Shown in pieces: positions 1 to 5,947 of a stretch of 7,909 bases of DNA. The notes under the pieces were generated by a model that saw only the letters and a list, made by a program, of their open reading frames with translations, searched no databases and was not told the origin of the DNA. Each line of letters starts with the position of its first letter. Positions within the stretch are counted from its first letter, which is position 1. The translations under genes were made by a program, and so were the position numbers. The DNA is from Polaromonas sp. (lineage in GTDB: Bacteria; Pseudomonadota; Gammaproteobacteria; Burkholderiales; Burkholderiaceae_C). Where the stretch lies: contig JAHFQQ010000160.1 in assembly GCA_023259235.1 (NCBI GenBank), positions 1 through 7,909 on the forward strand, written 5' to 3'.

Positions 1-660
1 CTCGCCCACCAGCAGCGGGTTGTTCTTGCGGCGGCGGCACAGGATCTGGATCACACGCTCCACCTCGTACTGGCGGCCGATCAGCGGGTCGATCTTGCCG
101 TCCCTGGCCAGCTGATTGAGATTGATCGTGTACTGCTCAAGCGGCGAAGCCTTTTCGTTCTTTTCACCGCCCTCTTCATTCTCGGCCGCGCTCTCGCCCG
201 CCTTGGCAGGCTCTGGCGGGTCGCCCTTCTTGATGCCGTGCGCGATGAAATTCACCACGTCCAGGCGCGTCACGCCCTGCTGGTGCAGATAGTAAACCGC
301 ATGCGAGTCCTTCTCGCCAAAAATGGCGACCAGCACATTGGCACCGGTGACTTCCTTTTTGCCATTGCCAGTGGACTGCACATGCATGATGGCGCGCTGA
401 ATCACGCGCTGGAATCCCAGCGTGGGCTGCGTGTCCACGTCATCGGTGCCCGCCACCTGGGGCGTGTTGTCCTTGATGAAATTGGCAAGCGACTTGCGCA
501 AGTCGTCCACATTGGCCGAGCAGGCGCGCAACACCTCCGCCGCGCTGGGGTTGTCCAGCAGGGCCAGCAACAGGTGCTCAACCGTGATGAACTCATGACG
601 CTGCTGGCGCGCCTCGACAAACGCCATGTGCAAGCTGACTTCTAGTTCCTGGGCGATCAT
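1..660 (-). CDS. clpA: ATP-dependent Clp protease ATP-binding subunit ClpA (N-terminal part, runs off the left edge)
   Basis: ClpA is the AAA+ unfoldase that feeds substrates into the ClpP peptidase chamber in the cytoplasm. The first 220 codons are present and open throughout; the C-terminal part lies outside the window. The start reads MIAQELEVSLHMAF, with HEFITVEHLLLALL at about residues 22-35, the classic opening of the Clp N-terminal repeat domain (roughly residues 1-143). An acidic, Glu/Lys-rich linker follows (about 145-172), then the beginning of the first AAA+ module with DPLIGRQYEVERVIQILCRR at 191-210. The sequence stops at NNPLLVGE, just before the Walker A loop. An AAAGGA ribosome site about 6 bases upstream supports ATG 660. 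The gene lies 68 bases after clpS on the same strand, as expected for the adaptor-unfoldase pair. ClpA rather than ClpB or ClpC is indicated by the N-domain sequence and the clpS neighbour. Confidence 0.97.
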   Translation of the reverse strand, partial: MIAQELEVSLHMAFVEARQQRHEFITVEHLLLALLDNPSAAEVLRACSANVDDLRKSLANFIKDNTPQVAGTDDVDTQPTLGFQRVIQRAIMHVQSTGNGKKEVTGANVLVAIFGEKDSHAVYYLHQQGVTRLDVVNFIAHGIKKGDPPEPAKAGESAAENEEGGEKNEKASPLEQYTINLNQLARDGKIDPLIGRQYEVERVIQILCRRRKNNPLLVGE

Positions 661-728
661 TGATTTTCCTTTCGGCTTGCTTGGGTTAATTCTTTACTGT
701 CAGTTAAACACAATATCGGCGGAATTTC

Positions 729-1118
729 TCAAAATTCAATGGGCTCGCTGACAGATTGCAGCGGATGGCCATTCTTGCGCGCCGCTTCCGTGACCTGATC
801 GACCTTGGTCGCCGCCACGTCCCTGGAGAACACGCCGCAAACACCTTTGCCATCGAGGTGGATCTTCAGCATGATCTGCGTGGCAGTTTCCCTGTCCTTG
901 TTGAAAAACTCCTGAATCACCTCCACGACGAACTCCATCGGCGTGTAGTCATCATTGAGCAGAACCACCTGGTACATCTGCGGCGGCTTGGTTTTCTGCG
1001 GGCGACGCTCCAGCACAACGGCGTCGCCACCCCTGCCATCATCGGGCCTGGCGGCGGGAACCCGCGGACGAACCGGAGATGCCGGAAATTTGGGAGACTT
1101 GGTTGCCATGGAATTCAT
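729..1118 (-). CDS. clpS: ATP-dependent Clp protease adaptor protein ClpS
   Basis: ClpS binds proteins with bulky hydrophobic N-terminal residues (N-end rule) and delivers them to ClpA; it also steers ClpAP away from other substrates. The core is typical: MYQVVLLNDDYTPMEFV (about residues 48-64), with the Asn-Asp-Asp and Thr-Pro-Met residues that line the N-degron pocket, then TATQIMLKIHLDGKGVCG (78-95) with the conserved His, and SRDVAATKV. The first 45 or so residues are a Pro/Arg-rich, probably disordered extension of the kind that in E. coli contacts ClpA. The start is uncertain: ATG 1118 has GGTGG 5 bases upstream and is preferred, ATG 1109 (MATKSPKF) and GTG 1127 are in frame. It precedes clpA on the same strand and is separated from icd by an intrinsic terminator, so it probably has its own promoter. 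A TAGAAT that could be a -10 box overlaps the start region. Confidence 0.95.
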   Translation of the reverse strand: MNSMATKSPKFPASPVRPRVPAARPDDGRGGDAVVLERRPQKTKPPQMYQVVLLNDDYTPMEFVVEVIQEFFNKDRETATQIMLKIHLDGKGVCGVFSRDVAATKVDQVTEAARKNGHPLQSVSEPIEF

Positions 1119-1204
1119 TCTAGCCACCGATGTTGTCCAGTGTGCCTGTCAGGGGAATTGGTGGTAGGAACGCGACATTCAAGCGTCATTTTCATGGCGC
1201 CCAG

Positions 1205-1239
1205 AAAAAAACCGCCGCGGGACTGCTCCCGGGGCGGTT
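1205..1239 (-). terminator. Rho-independent terminator after icd
   Basis: Read on the minus strand, a GC-rich stem (AACCGCC with GGCGGTT, 1233-1239 against 1210-1216) continues after one mismatch into a second block (TCCC with GGGA) around a 4-base loop. Six T residues follow at 1205-1210. It begins 23 bases past the icd stop codon and lies before clpS, so it should separate the two transcription units. Confidence 0.9.
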
Positions 1240-1261
1240 GCTGGGTTCAGCACGCCGTGCT

Positions 1262-2515
1262 TTACATGCGCTCGATCATGACCTGGCCAAAGCCGGAACA
1301 GCTGACCTGGGTCGCGCCCTCCATCAGGCGGGCAAAGTCATAGGTGACTTTCTTGGACTCAATCGCCTTTTGCATGGAACTGATGATCAGGTCAGCGGCT
1401 TCAATCCAGCCCAGGTGGCGCAGCATCATCTCCGCGGACAGGATCAGGGAACCCGGGTTCACATAATCCTTGCCTGCATATTTCGGAGCCGTGCCGTGCG
1501 TCGCCTCGAAATTGGCAACGCTGTCGCTCAGGTTGGCGCCCGGGGCGATGCCGATGCCACCGACCTGCGCCGCCAGCGCGTCGGAGATATAGTCGCCGTT
1601 GAGGTTGAGCGTGGCGATCACGCTGTACTCGGCCGGCCGCAGCAAAATCTGCTGCAGGAAGGCGTCTGCAATGCTGTCCTTGACGACAATGTCCTTGCCC
1701 GTTTTGGGGTTCTTGAACTTGCACCAGGGGCCGCCGTCGATCAGCTCGGCGCCAAATTCCTTTTGCGCCAACCCGTAGGCCCAGTCGCGGAAAGCGCCTT
1801 CGGTGAACTTCATGATGTTGCCCTTGTGAACAATCGTCACGCTGGGCTTGTCATTGTCAATCGCATATTGCAGGGCCTTGCGCATCAGGCGCTCGGTGCC
1901 TTCGCTGGAGACCGGCTTGATGCCAATGCCGGAGGTATTGGGAAAACGGATCTTCTTGACGCCCATCTCGTCCTGCAGGAACTTGATGAGCTTTTTGGCC
2001 TTGTCGCTGCCCGATTCGAATTCGATGCCGGCGTAGATGTCTTCCGAATTCTCGCGGAAGATCACCATGTTGGTCTTTTGGGGTTCTTTCACCGGCGAGG
2101 GTACGCCGGTGAAGTACTGGATCGGCCGCAGACAGACGTACAGGTCAAGCTGCTGGCGCATCGCCACATTCAGGCTGCGAATGCCACCGCCCACAGGCGT
2201 TGTCAAGGGGCCCTTGATCGACACCACATAGTCACGCAGGGCGTCCAGGGTTTCTTCCGGCAGCCAGACGTCGGGGCCGTACACCTTGGTCGATTTTTCG
2301 CCCGCGTAAACCTCCATCCAGTGGATTTTTTTCTTGCCGCCGTAGGCCTTTGCAACAGCGGCATCCACGACTTTGATCATGACTGGCGTGATGTCCACAC
2401 CGGTGCCATCGCCCTCCATGAATGGAATGATGGGCTCGTTTGGCACATTCAGTGAGTTGTTGGCATTGAAAGTGATCTTTTGGCCTTGCGCTGGCACTTT
2501 GATGTGCTGGTACAT
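1262..2515 (-). CDS. icd: NADP-dependent isocitrate dehydrogenase
   Basis: This cytoplasmic TCA-cycle enzyme oxidatively decarboxylates isocitrate to 2-oxoglutarate and makes NADPH. The 417 residues match the full length of the E. coli-type homodimeric enzyme, and its key residues appear at a constant +1 offset. Ser114 and Asn116 lie in GGGIRSLNVAMRQ (Ser113 is the AceK phosphorylation site in E. coli), followed by Arg120, Arg130 and Arg154. VIFRENSEDIYAGIE is at 151-165, Lys231 in VHKGNIMKFTEG, and Asp308/Asp312 in LNGDYISDA bind the metal. HGTAPKYAG (340-348), Tyr392 and Arg396 are the NADP-preferring determinants. ATG 2515 has CGGAG about 9 bases upstream. The gene stands alone, divergent from the repeat-protein gene and closed by its own terminator. 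A TAGAAT at 2594-2589 inside a palindrome is a possible -10 box, but no good -35 was found. Confidence 0.98.
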   Translation of the reverse strand: MYQHIKVPAQGQKITFNANNSLNVPNEPIIPFMEGDGTGVDITPVMIKVVDAAVAKAYGGKKKIHWMEVYAGEKSTKVYGPDVWLPEETLDALRDYVVSIKGPLTTPVGGGIRSLNVAMRQQLDLYVCLRPIQYFTGVPSPVKEPQKTNMVIFRENSEDIYAGIEFESGSDKAKKLIKFLQDEMGVKKIRFPNTSGIGIKPVSSEGTERLMRKALQYAIDNDKPSVTIVHKGNIMKFTEGAFRDWAYGLAQKEFGAELIDGGPWCKFKNPKTGKDIVVKDSIADAFLQQILLRPAEYSVIATLNLNGDYISDALAAQVGGIGIAPGANLSDSVANFEATHGTAPKYAGKDYVNPGSLILSAEMMLRHLGWIEAADLIISSMQKAIESKKVTYDFARLMEGATQVSCSGFGQVMIERM

Positions 2516-2584
2516 GTAAGAAATCTCCGGTTGGCGCTGGTGACGCCGATAAACACATCACTTCAGCTGTTTAGGTGAAAACCC

Positions 2585-2595
2585 CTAGATTCTAG
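2585..2595. promoter_or_regulatory. 11-bp perfect palindrome in the icd / repeat-protein divergent region
   Basis: CTAGA-T-TCTAG is a perfect palindrome 70 bases upstream of icd. It contains TAGAAT on the minus strand, one base from the sigma-70 -10 consensus. The same 9-mer GGCTAGAAT occurs just before the clpS start. No matching -35 hexamer is visible, so the promoter reading is tentative; an operator or chance are alternatives. Confidence 0.3.
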
Positions 2596-2646
2596 CCGGA
2601 AACTTTTTTCAAAAACCTGCAAGCGCCTGTCAACGCTTTGCGAACC

Positions 2647-2690
2647 GGCCTCGTTACGGTGGGGCCTCCGAGAATTTCGGGGTATTTTTT
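2647..2690 (+). promoter_or_regulatory. Structured leader with terminator-like hairpin upstream of the repeat-protein gene
   Basis: Two adjacent stems can form in the plus-strand leader: GGCCTC (2647-2652) with GGGGCC (2661-2666), and CTCCGA (2666-2671) with TCGGGG (2677-2682), each 6 bp with one G-T wobble. They compete for base 2666. The second is followed by TATTTTTT (2683-2690), which resembles an intrinsic terminator or attenuator 28 bases before the start codon. Stems are short, so the function is uncertain. Confidence 0.35.
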
Positions 2691-2718
2691 CCAATAACGT
2701 TTCTCAAGGAATTTTAAA

Positions 2719-3087
2719 ATGAACAAGGTCCTCGCTGTCCTGATCGCTGGCTTCTTCGCTGCCGGTGCTTTCGCTGCTGATGCTCCGGCTACTGCCGCAG
2801 CCAAAGCTGCTGCCCCTGCTGCTGCCGCTGCTGCTGCGCCCGCTGCTGCCGCTGCTGCGGCTCCCGCAGCCGCTGCCGCCGCCGCTCCTGCTGCCGCCGC
2901 CAAGGTAAACGCCAAGACCGCCAAAGCAGAAAAAGCTGCCGCTGCAAAGGCTGCCAAAGCAGAAAAAGCTGCCGCTGCCAAGAAGGCCAAGGAAGAAAAA
3001 GCTGCTGCCGCCAAGGCCGCCAAGGAAGAAAAGGCTGCTGCAGCAAAGAAAGCCAAAGAAGACAAAGCCGCTGCTGCCAAGAAGTAA
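2719..3087 (+). CDS. Small exported Ala/Lys-rich repeat protein of unknown function
   Basis: A 122-residue protein I cannot assign to a characterised family. Residues 1-19 form a clear Sec signal peptide (MNKVLAVLIAGFFAAGAFA), with likely cleavage before ADAP, so the product should be periplasmic or secreted. The mature part has two blocks. In residues 23-60, Pro recurs every 8 residues (33, 41, 49, 57) within runs of seven Ala. Residues 69-122 are five 11-residue units of the form K-x-E-K-AAAA-K-x-A, which should form a highly charged helix. Composition recalls the Ala/Lys-rich helical domain of TolA, but no TolA end domains are present. AAGGA about 8 bases upstream supports ATG 2719. It is monocistronic: a structured leader precedes it and a strong terminator follows. 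The reading is real rather than a shadow because signal peptide, ribosome site and terminator all agree; Gly/Ser- or Ala-rich frames on the opposite strand have none of these. Confidence 0.85.
   Translation: MNKVLAVLIAGFFAAGAFAADAPATAAAKAAAPAAAAAAAPAAAAAAAPAAAAAAAPAAAAKVNAKTAKAEKAAAAKAAKAEKAAAAKKAKEEKAAAAKAAKEEKAAAAKKAKEDKAAAAKK
2818..2889 (+). repeat. Three tandem A7P octapeptide units (24-base period)
   Basis: Codons 34-57 of the exported protein encode seven Ala then Pro, three times, immediately after Pro33. The DNA is built almost entirely from GCT, GCC, GCG, GCA and CCN codons. Codon choice varies between copies, so the protein pattern is conserved better than the nucleotide pattern. 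Confidence 0.85.
2923..3084 (+). repeat. Five tandem 11-residue units (33-base period, 66-base higher-order period)
   Basis: Codons 69-122 encode KAEKAAAAKAA, KAEKAAAAKKA, KEEKAAAAKAA, KEEKAAAAKKA and KEDKAAAAKK. Odd and even units alternate in residue 10 (Ala or Lys), giving a 22-residue superperiod, and the second residue shifts from Ala to Glu along the array. The last unit lacks one residue before the stop codon. Confidence 0.88.
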
Positions 3088-3107
3088 TTCCTGACGAGTT
3101 GCCCCAG

Positions 3108-3133
3108 AATGCCCGCTCAAGCGGGCATTTTTC
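3108..3133 (+). terminator. Rho-independent terminator after the repeat-protein gene
   Basis: AATGCCCGC (3108-3116) pairs perfectly with GCGGGCATT (3121-3129) around a TCAA loop, and the T-run continues to 3132. It starts 20 bases after the stop codon and separates this gene from the DUF192 gene. Confidence 0.93.
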
Positions 3134-3172
3134 ATTTCTGAATTCCTTTGATGTTTGCGTCAAAATCGAACC

Positions 3173-3625
3173 ATGAAACATATTGCCATCGTATTCCTCG
3201 GGCTGGTCGCTGCTCTGGGCAACTTAAGCTACGCACAAGGCGCGCCGCAGATGGATCTGCAGCGCGTCAAGCTCTCAGCGGGCATGTACCTGATCGACAC
3301 GCAAGTCGCGGCATCACCGGAGGAGCGGTCGATCGGACTGATGTTCCGCAAGGAAATGCCGGCGTCCGAGGGTATGTTGTTTGTCTTTGAACAGGCAGCC
3401 GTGCAGTGCTTCTGGATGAAAAACACCCTTTTGCCACTGACCGCCGCATTTGTGGCTGACGATGGCACCATCGTCAATCTGGCCGACATGAAGCCGCTGA
3501 CCACTGATTCGCACTGCTCCAAGCAGCCGGTTCGTTATGTGCTGGAAATGAACCAGGGCTGGTTCGCCAGGAAAGCCATCAAGCCCGGCTTCAAGCTAGC
3601 CGGAAAACCGTTCGAGTCGAAATAG
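3173..3625 (+). CDS. Exported DUF192 family protein
   Basis: A 150-residue protein of the DUF192 family (Pfam PF02643), whose biochemical role is not established. MKHIAIVFLGLVAALGNLSYA is a Sec signal peptide with likely cleavage after SYA, so the domain should act in the periplasm. Family hallmarks follow in order: ERSIGLMFRKEMPASEGMLFVF (about 51-72), CFWMKNTLLPLTAAFV (79-94), DGTIVNLADM (97-106) and VRYVLEMNQGWF (120-131). The mature part has two cysteines, 79 and 115. ATG 3173 is chosen because it starts exactly at the signal peptide; the in-frame TTG at 3155 would put charged residues before it. No Shine-Dalgarno sequence is visible, and the terminator only 40 bases upstream leaves a short promoter region, so the message could have a very short leader or none. 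It stands between the repeat-protein gene and the oppositely oriented sodB. Confidence 0.9.
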   Translation: MKHIAIVFLGLVAALGNLSYAQGAPQMDLQRVKLSAGMYLIDTQVAASPEERSIGLMFRKEMPASEGMLFVFEQAAVQCFWMKNTLLPLTAAFVADDGTIVNLADMKPLTTDSHCSKQPVRYVLEMNQGWFARKAIKPGFKLAGKPFESK

Positions 3626-3637
3626 TACTATATTTAT

Positions 3638-3658
3638 GGTAGCGTCATACGCCCTACC
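3638..3658. other. Imperfect hairpin between the convergent DUF192 gene and sodB
   Basis: GGTAGCGT pairs with ACGC and TACC around a CAT loop, eight base pairs with a two-base bulge, 13 bases past the DUF192 stop. It could be a weak bidirectional terminator for the two converging genes, but there is no proper T-run on either side. A 10-bp palindrome ATAGTACTAT (3622-3631) overlaps the stop codon. The rest of 3659-3729 shows nothing recognisable. Confidence 0.3.
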
Positions 3659-3729
3659 GACAAGGGCTAAGGCCGTAATTTATTAAGAAGAGCCACCGTA
3701 TCGGGCAGCTTTCCCCACCGCAGCGCGTT

Positions 3730-4311
3730 TCAGGCGAAGTTGGCTTCGGCAAAGCTCCAGTTCACCAGTTTGTCGAGGAAGGTCTCAACGTATTTCGGAC
3801 GCTGATTGCGGTAGTCAATGTAGTAGGCGTGTTCCCACACATCCACCGTCAGCAGCGCCTTGTCGGCCGTCGTGAGCGGTGTGCCGGCGGCACCGGTGTT
3901 GACAATGTCCACGGACCCGTCAGCCTTCTTGACCAGCCAGGTCCAGCCCGAGCCGAAATTACCGACAGCGGACTTGACGAACGCTTCCCGGAACGCCGCG
4001 TAAGACCCGAATTTGGTTTTGATTGCGCCTGCCAGCGCGCCGCCAGGCTCGCCGCCGCCGGCGGGCTTCATGCAATTCCAGAAAAAACTGTGGTTCCAGG
4101 TTTGAGCCGCGTTGTTGTACAGGCCGCCGCTGGATTTCTTGACGATCTCTTCGAGCGTCTTCGATTCAAATTCAGTGCCTTTTTGCAGGTTGTTGAGGTT
4201 CACCACATAGGCATTGTGGTGCTTGCCATGATGATATTCCAGGGTTTCCTGGCTGTAGTACGGCGCCAATGCATCAATGGCGTAAGGGAGCGGGGGAAGC
4301 TTGTGTTCCAT
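3730..4311 (-). CDS. sodB: Superoxide dismutase, iron type
   Basis: Cytoplasmic enzyme that dismutates superoxide to hydrogen peroxide and oxygen. With ATG 4311 it is 193 residues, the usual FeSOD length, and starts MEHKLPPLPYAIDALAPY. A GAGGA site 6-7 bases upstream fixes this start; the longer in-frame reading to 4356 adds 15 unrelated residues. Metal ligands are visible: His27 in EYHHGKHHNAY, His74 in NNAAQTWNHSFFW, Asp157 and His161 in VDVWEHAYYIDYRNQRP. Gln70 in AAQTWNH is the iron-type signature, since manganese enzymes carry Gly there and supply Gln from the later region. There is no signal peptide. It follows xseA by 58 bases on the same strand and may be cotranscribed, though that gap could hold a weak promoter. 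Metal choice is inferred from sequence; cambialistic activity cannot be excluded. Confidence 0.97.
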   Translation of the reverse strand: MEHKLPPLPYAIDALAPYYSQETLEYHHGKHHNAYVVNLNNLQKGTEFESKTLEEIVKKSSGGLYNNAAQTWNHSFFWNCMKPAGGGEPGGALAGAIKTKFGSYAAFREAFVKSAVGNFGSGWTWLVKKADGSVDIVNTGAAGTPLTTADKALLTVDVWEHAYYIDYRNQRPKYVETFLDKLVNWSFAEANFA

Positions 4312-4369
4312 GATTTTCCTCGTGGTGGTTGATGAGCTGCCTAAAGACTGGTCCAAGCCATTGTAAAAA

Positions 4370-5689
4370 CTAAATCAGCCGGGGTGCGGAGACGGTCAAA
4401 TCGACCTCTCCATCGGCAAGGGTAGCGCGCAGCGGCTGCCCGGTATGGGTTGCCTTTGCGCGGGTGACGGGGTGTCCCTGCAAGTCGGCCAGCCACGCAT
4501 AGCCGCGCTGCAGAACCAGTTTGGGGTCGAGCAGTTCCAGGCGCAACTGGGCGCGCTCGACCAGTTGCCGGTTGCGCTGCAGGTTGCGCGCCAGCTCTCG
4601 CGGAAATCCGGTACCCAATGCATGCACCCGCAGTTGCTCAAGCTGCAGGGTCGAGCGCACCGCATGCTTGAGGCTTTGCGCCAGTCCGGCGAGACGCGCG
4701 CGCTGCCGGGTCACCAGATGCGAAGGCCGACTGACACGGTTCGCCGCCCAGTCCAGCCGCTGACTGTGTGCCTGCAGTTGCCGCTCCACGGCCGATTGCA
4801 GCCGGGACCGGGCCAGCCCAAGCGCACCGAGCCAGACACTCTGGGGCTGTGCGCAAAGCTCCGCCGCCGCCGTCGGCGTCGGTGCGCGTACATCGGCACA
4901 AAAATCAACAATGGTGAAATCCGTTTCATGCCCCACACCGCTGACCACGGGCATGGGCGAGGCCACGATGGCGCGGGCCAGTTGCTCGTCGTTGAAGGCC
5001 CACAAGTCTTCCATCGCGCCGCCTCCGCGAACCAGCAGCAAAACGTCCACCTTGTCTTCTTCGCGCCTGGCGCAGGCCTGGAGCACGGCCTCGCGCAACT
5101 CCGCGGCAGCCTGGCTTCCCTGCACACTGGCCGGGTAAATCACCACTGGAACGTGCGGCGCGCGGCGCTGCAATGCGCTCACGACATCGTGCAGCGCCGC
5201 CGCGCCCAGGGAAGTGACCACGCCAATCGCACGCGGCAAAAGAGGCAACGGCCGCTTGCGCGCGGTCTCAAAAAGCCCTTGCGCCTGCAACTTGGCCTTG
5301 AGCGCCAAAAACTGCTCGAACAAATTGCCCTGTCCGGCCTGCTGCATGGACTCCACCACCAGCTGCAATTCGCCGCGCATCTCATAGACACCCAGGCGAC
5401 CGCGCAACTCCACCCGCTGCCCGTCGCTGGGCGAAAAGCCCAGTAACCCGGCAGCGCGACGAAACATGGCGCAGCGCAGTTGGCCTGATTCATCCTTGAT
5501 GGAGAAGTAGCAGTGCCCGCTGGCAGCGCGGGAAAACCCGGTGATTTCTCCCTGCACGGTCACCGGATTGAAGCGCGCTTCCAGACTGTCCGCGATGGCC
5601 TGCAACAAGGCGCCCACAGGCCAGATCCGGATGGCAGCTTCGCGCCCGGAAGCTGGCGGTCTTTCATGCCGAGCTGCTTCGTCAAACAT
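4370..5689 (-). CDS. xseA: Exodeoxyribonuclease VII large subunit
   Basis: XseA with several XseB subunits degrades single-stranded DNA in both directions and works in mismatch and damage repair. From ATG 5689 the protein has 439 residues, close to the E. coli length of 456. The N-terminal OB-fold region (about 22-120) contains VQGEITGFSRAASGHCYFSIKD, then RCAMFR and RGRLGVYEMRGELQL. The catalytic core includes IGVVTSLGAAALHDV (about 155-169), LLLVRGGGAMEDLWAFND (218-234), VVSGVGHETDFTIVDF (248-263) and VRAPTPTAAAE. A coiled-coil region follows, and the C-terminal block LQRGYAWL is near the end. ATG 5689 is preferred because AAGGG lies about 8 bases upstream and alignment with known XseA begins just after it. 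In-frame starts at 5743 and 5770 would add 18 or 27 residues of unlikely sequence. It is followed by sodB and is divergent from exbB. xseB is not in the window. Confidence 0.95.
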   Translation of the reverse strand: MFDEAARHERPPASGREAAIRIWPVGALLQAIADSLEARFNPVTVQGEITGFSRAASGHCYFSIKDESGQLRCAMFRRAAGLLGFSPSDGQRVELRGRLGVYEMRGELQLVVESMQQAGQGNLFEQFLALKAKLQAQGLFETARKRPLPLLPRAIGVVTSLGAAALHDVVSALQRRAPHVPVVIYPASVQGSQAAAELREAVLQACARREEDKVDVLLLVRGGGAMEDLWAFNDEQLARAIVASPMPVVSGVGHETDFTIVDFCADVRAPTPTAAAELCAQPQSVWLGALGLARSRLQSAVERQLQAHSQRLDWAANRVSRPSHLVTRQRARLAGLAQSLKHAVRSTLQLEQLRVHALGTGFPRELARNLQRNRQLVERAQLRLELLDPKLVLQRGYAWLADLQGHPVTRAKATHTGQPLRATLADGEVDLTVSAPRLI

Positions 5690-5725
5690 GGCCAAAACCC
5701 TTGATGTGACGCGGGCAATACTCCA

Positions 5726-5740
5726 CAGGACGCCGTCCTG
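5726..5740. promoter_or_regulatory. 15-bp perfect palindrome in the xseA leader
   Basis: CAGGACG-C-CGTCCTG is a perfect palindrome 37 bases upstream of the chosen xseA start. As RNA it would form a 6-bp stem with a GGC loop. It could be an operator or a leader hairpin. It does not match the LexA or Fur consensus. Confidence 0.3.
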
Positions 5741-5895
5741 CATGGCCAAAAGCCGCGGTTTCCCGCGCATACCCCGAGAACTTCGTGTAACTCATTGATT
5801 TTTAATCATTTAATTCTGCTCAAAATTTAATCGTTTTGTCACATGCACGATTTGGCGCGGCCTGCCAGCTTTTGCACCATCACTTGCTCACAAAG

Positions 5896-5904
5896 TTATC
5901 CACA
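5896..5904 (+). promoter_or_regulatory. Consensus DnaA box
   Basis: TTATCCACA matches the 9-base DnaA box TTATNCACA exactly. Six bases on, TGTGGGTTA (5910-5918) is an imperfect inverted copy matching 7 of 9 positions, and CCACA-TGTTC-TGTGG within it is a perfect inverted repeat. A single box between repair and envelope genes suggests DnaA-responsive transcription rather than an origin; chance occurrence is possible. Confidence 0.4.
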
Positions 5905-5947
5905 TGTTCTGTGGGTTATATCTTGCAAGACGTCGGTTGCCAAACAT

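Noticed and set aside
238..645. A 135-residue plus-strand frame at the left end
   Set aside because: It is the shadow of the N-terminal part of clpA, which runs off the edge on the minus strand.
1130..2455. A 441-residue open frame antisense to icd
   Set aside because: icd on the other strand is unmistakable, full length and has a ribosome site and terminator. The antisense frame resembles no family and is expected from GC-rich codon usage.
2818..3084. CRISPR array or microsatellite
   Set aside because: The periodicity follows codons and is better conserved in protein than in DNA; there are no spacers.
2592..3135. Ala-rich, Gly/Ser-rich and Leu/Gln-rich minus-strand frames over the repeat gene
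   Set aside because: They are translations of the GCN/AAR repeats on the wrong strand. The plus-strand gene has signal peptide, ribosome site and terminator.
4445..5446. A 333-residue open frame antisense to xseA
   Set aside because: xseA motifs are intact across the same interval; the antisense product is low-complexity and lacks a ribosome site.
5793..5815. Possible Fur box in the A+T-rich block upstream of exbB
   Set aside because: Apart from AATCATT it matches the 19-base Fur consensus poorly, about 10 of 19 positions in my best alignment. The block is more likely just promoter A+T richness.
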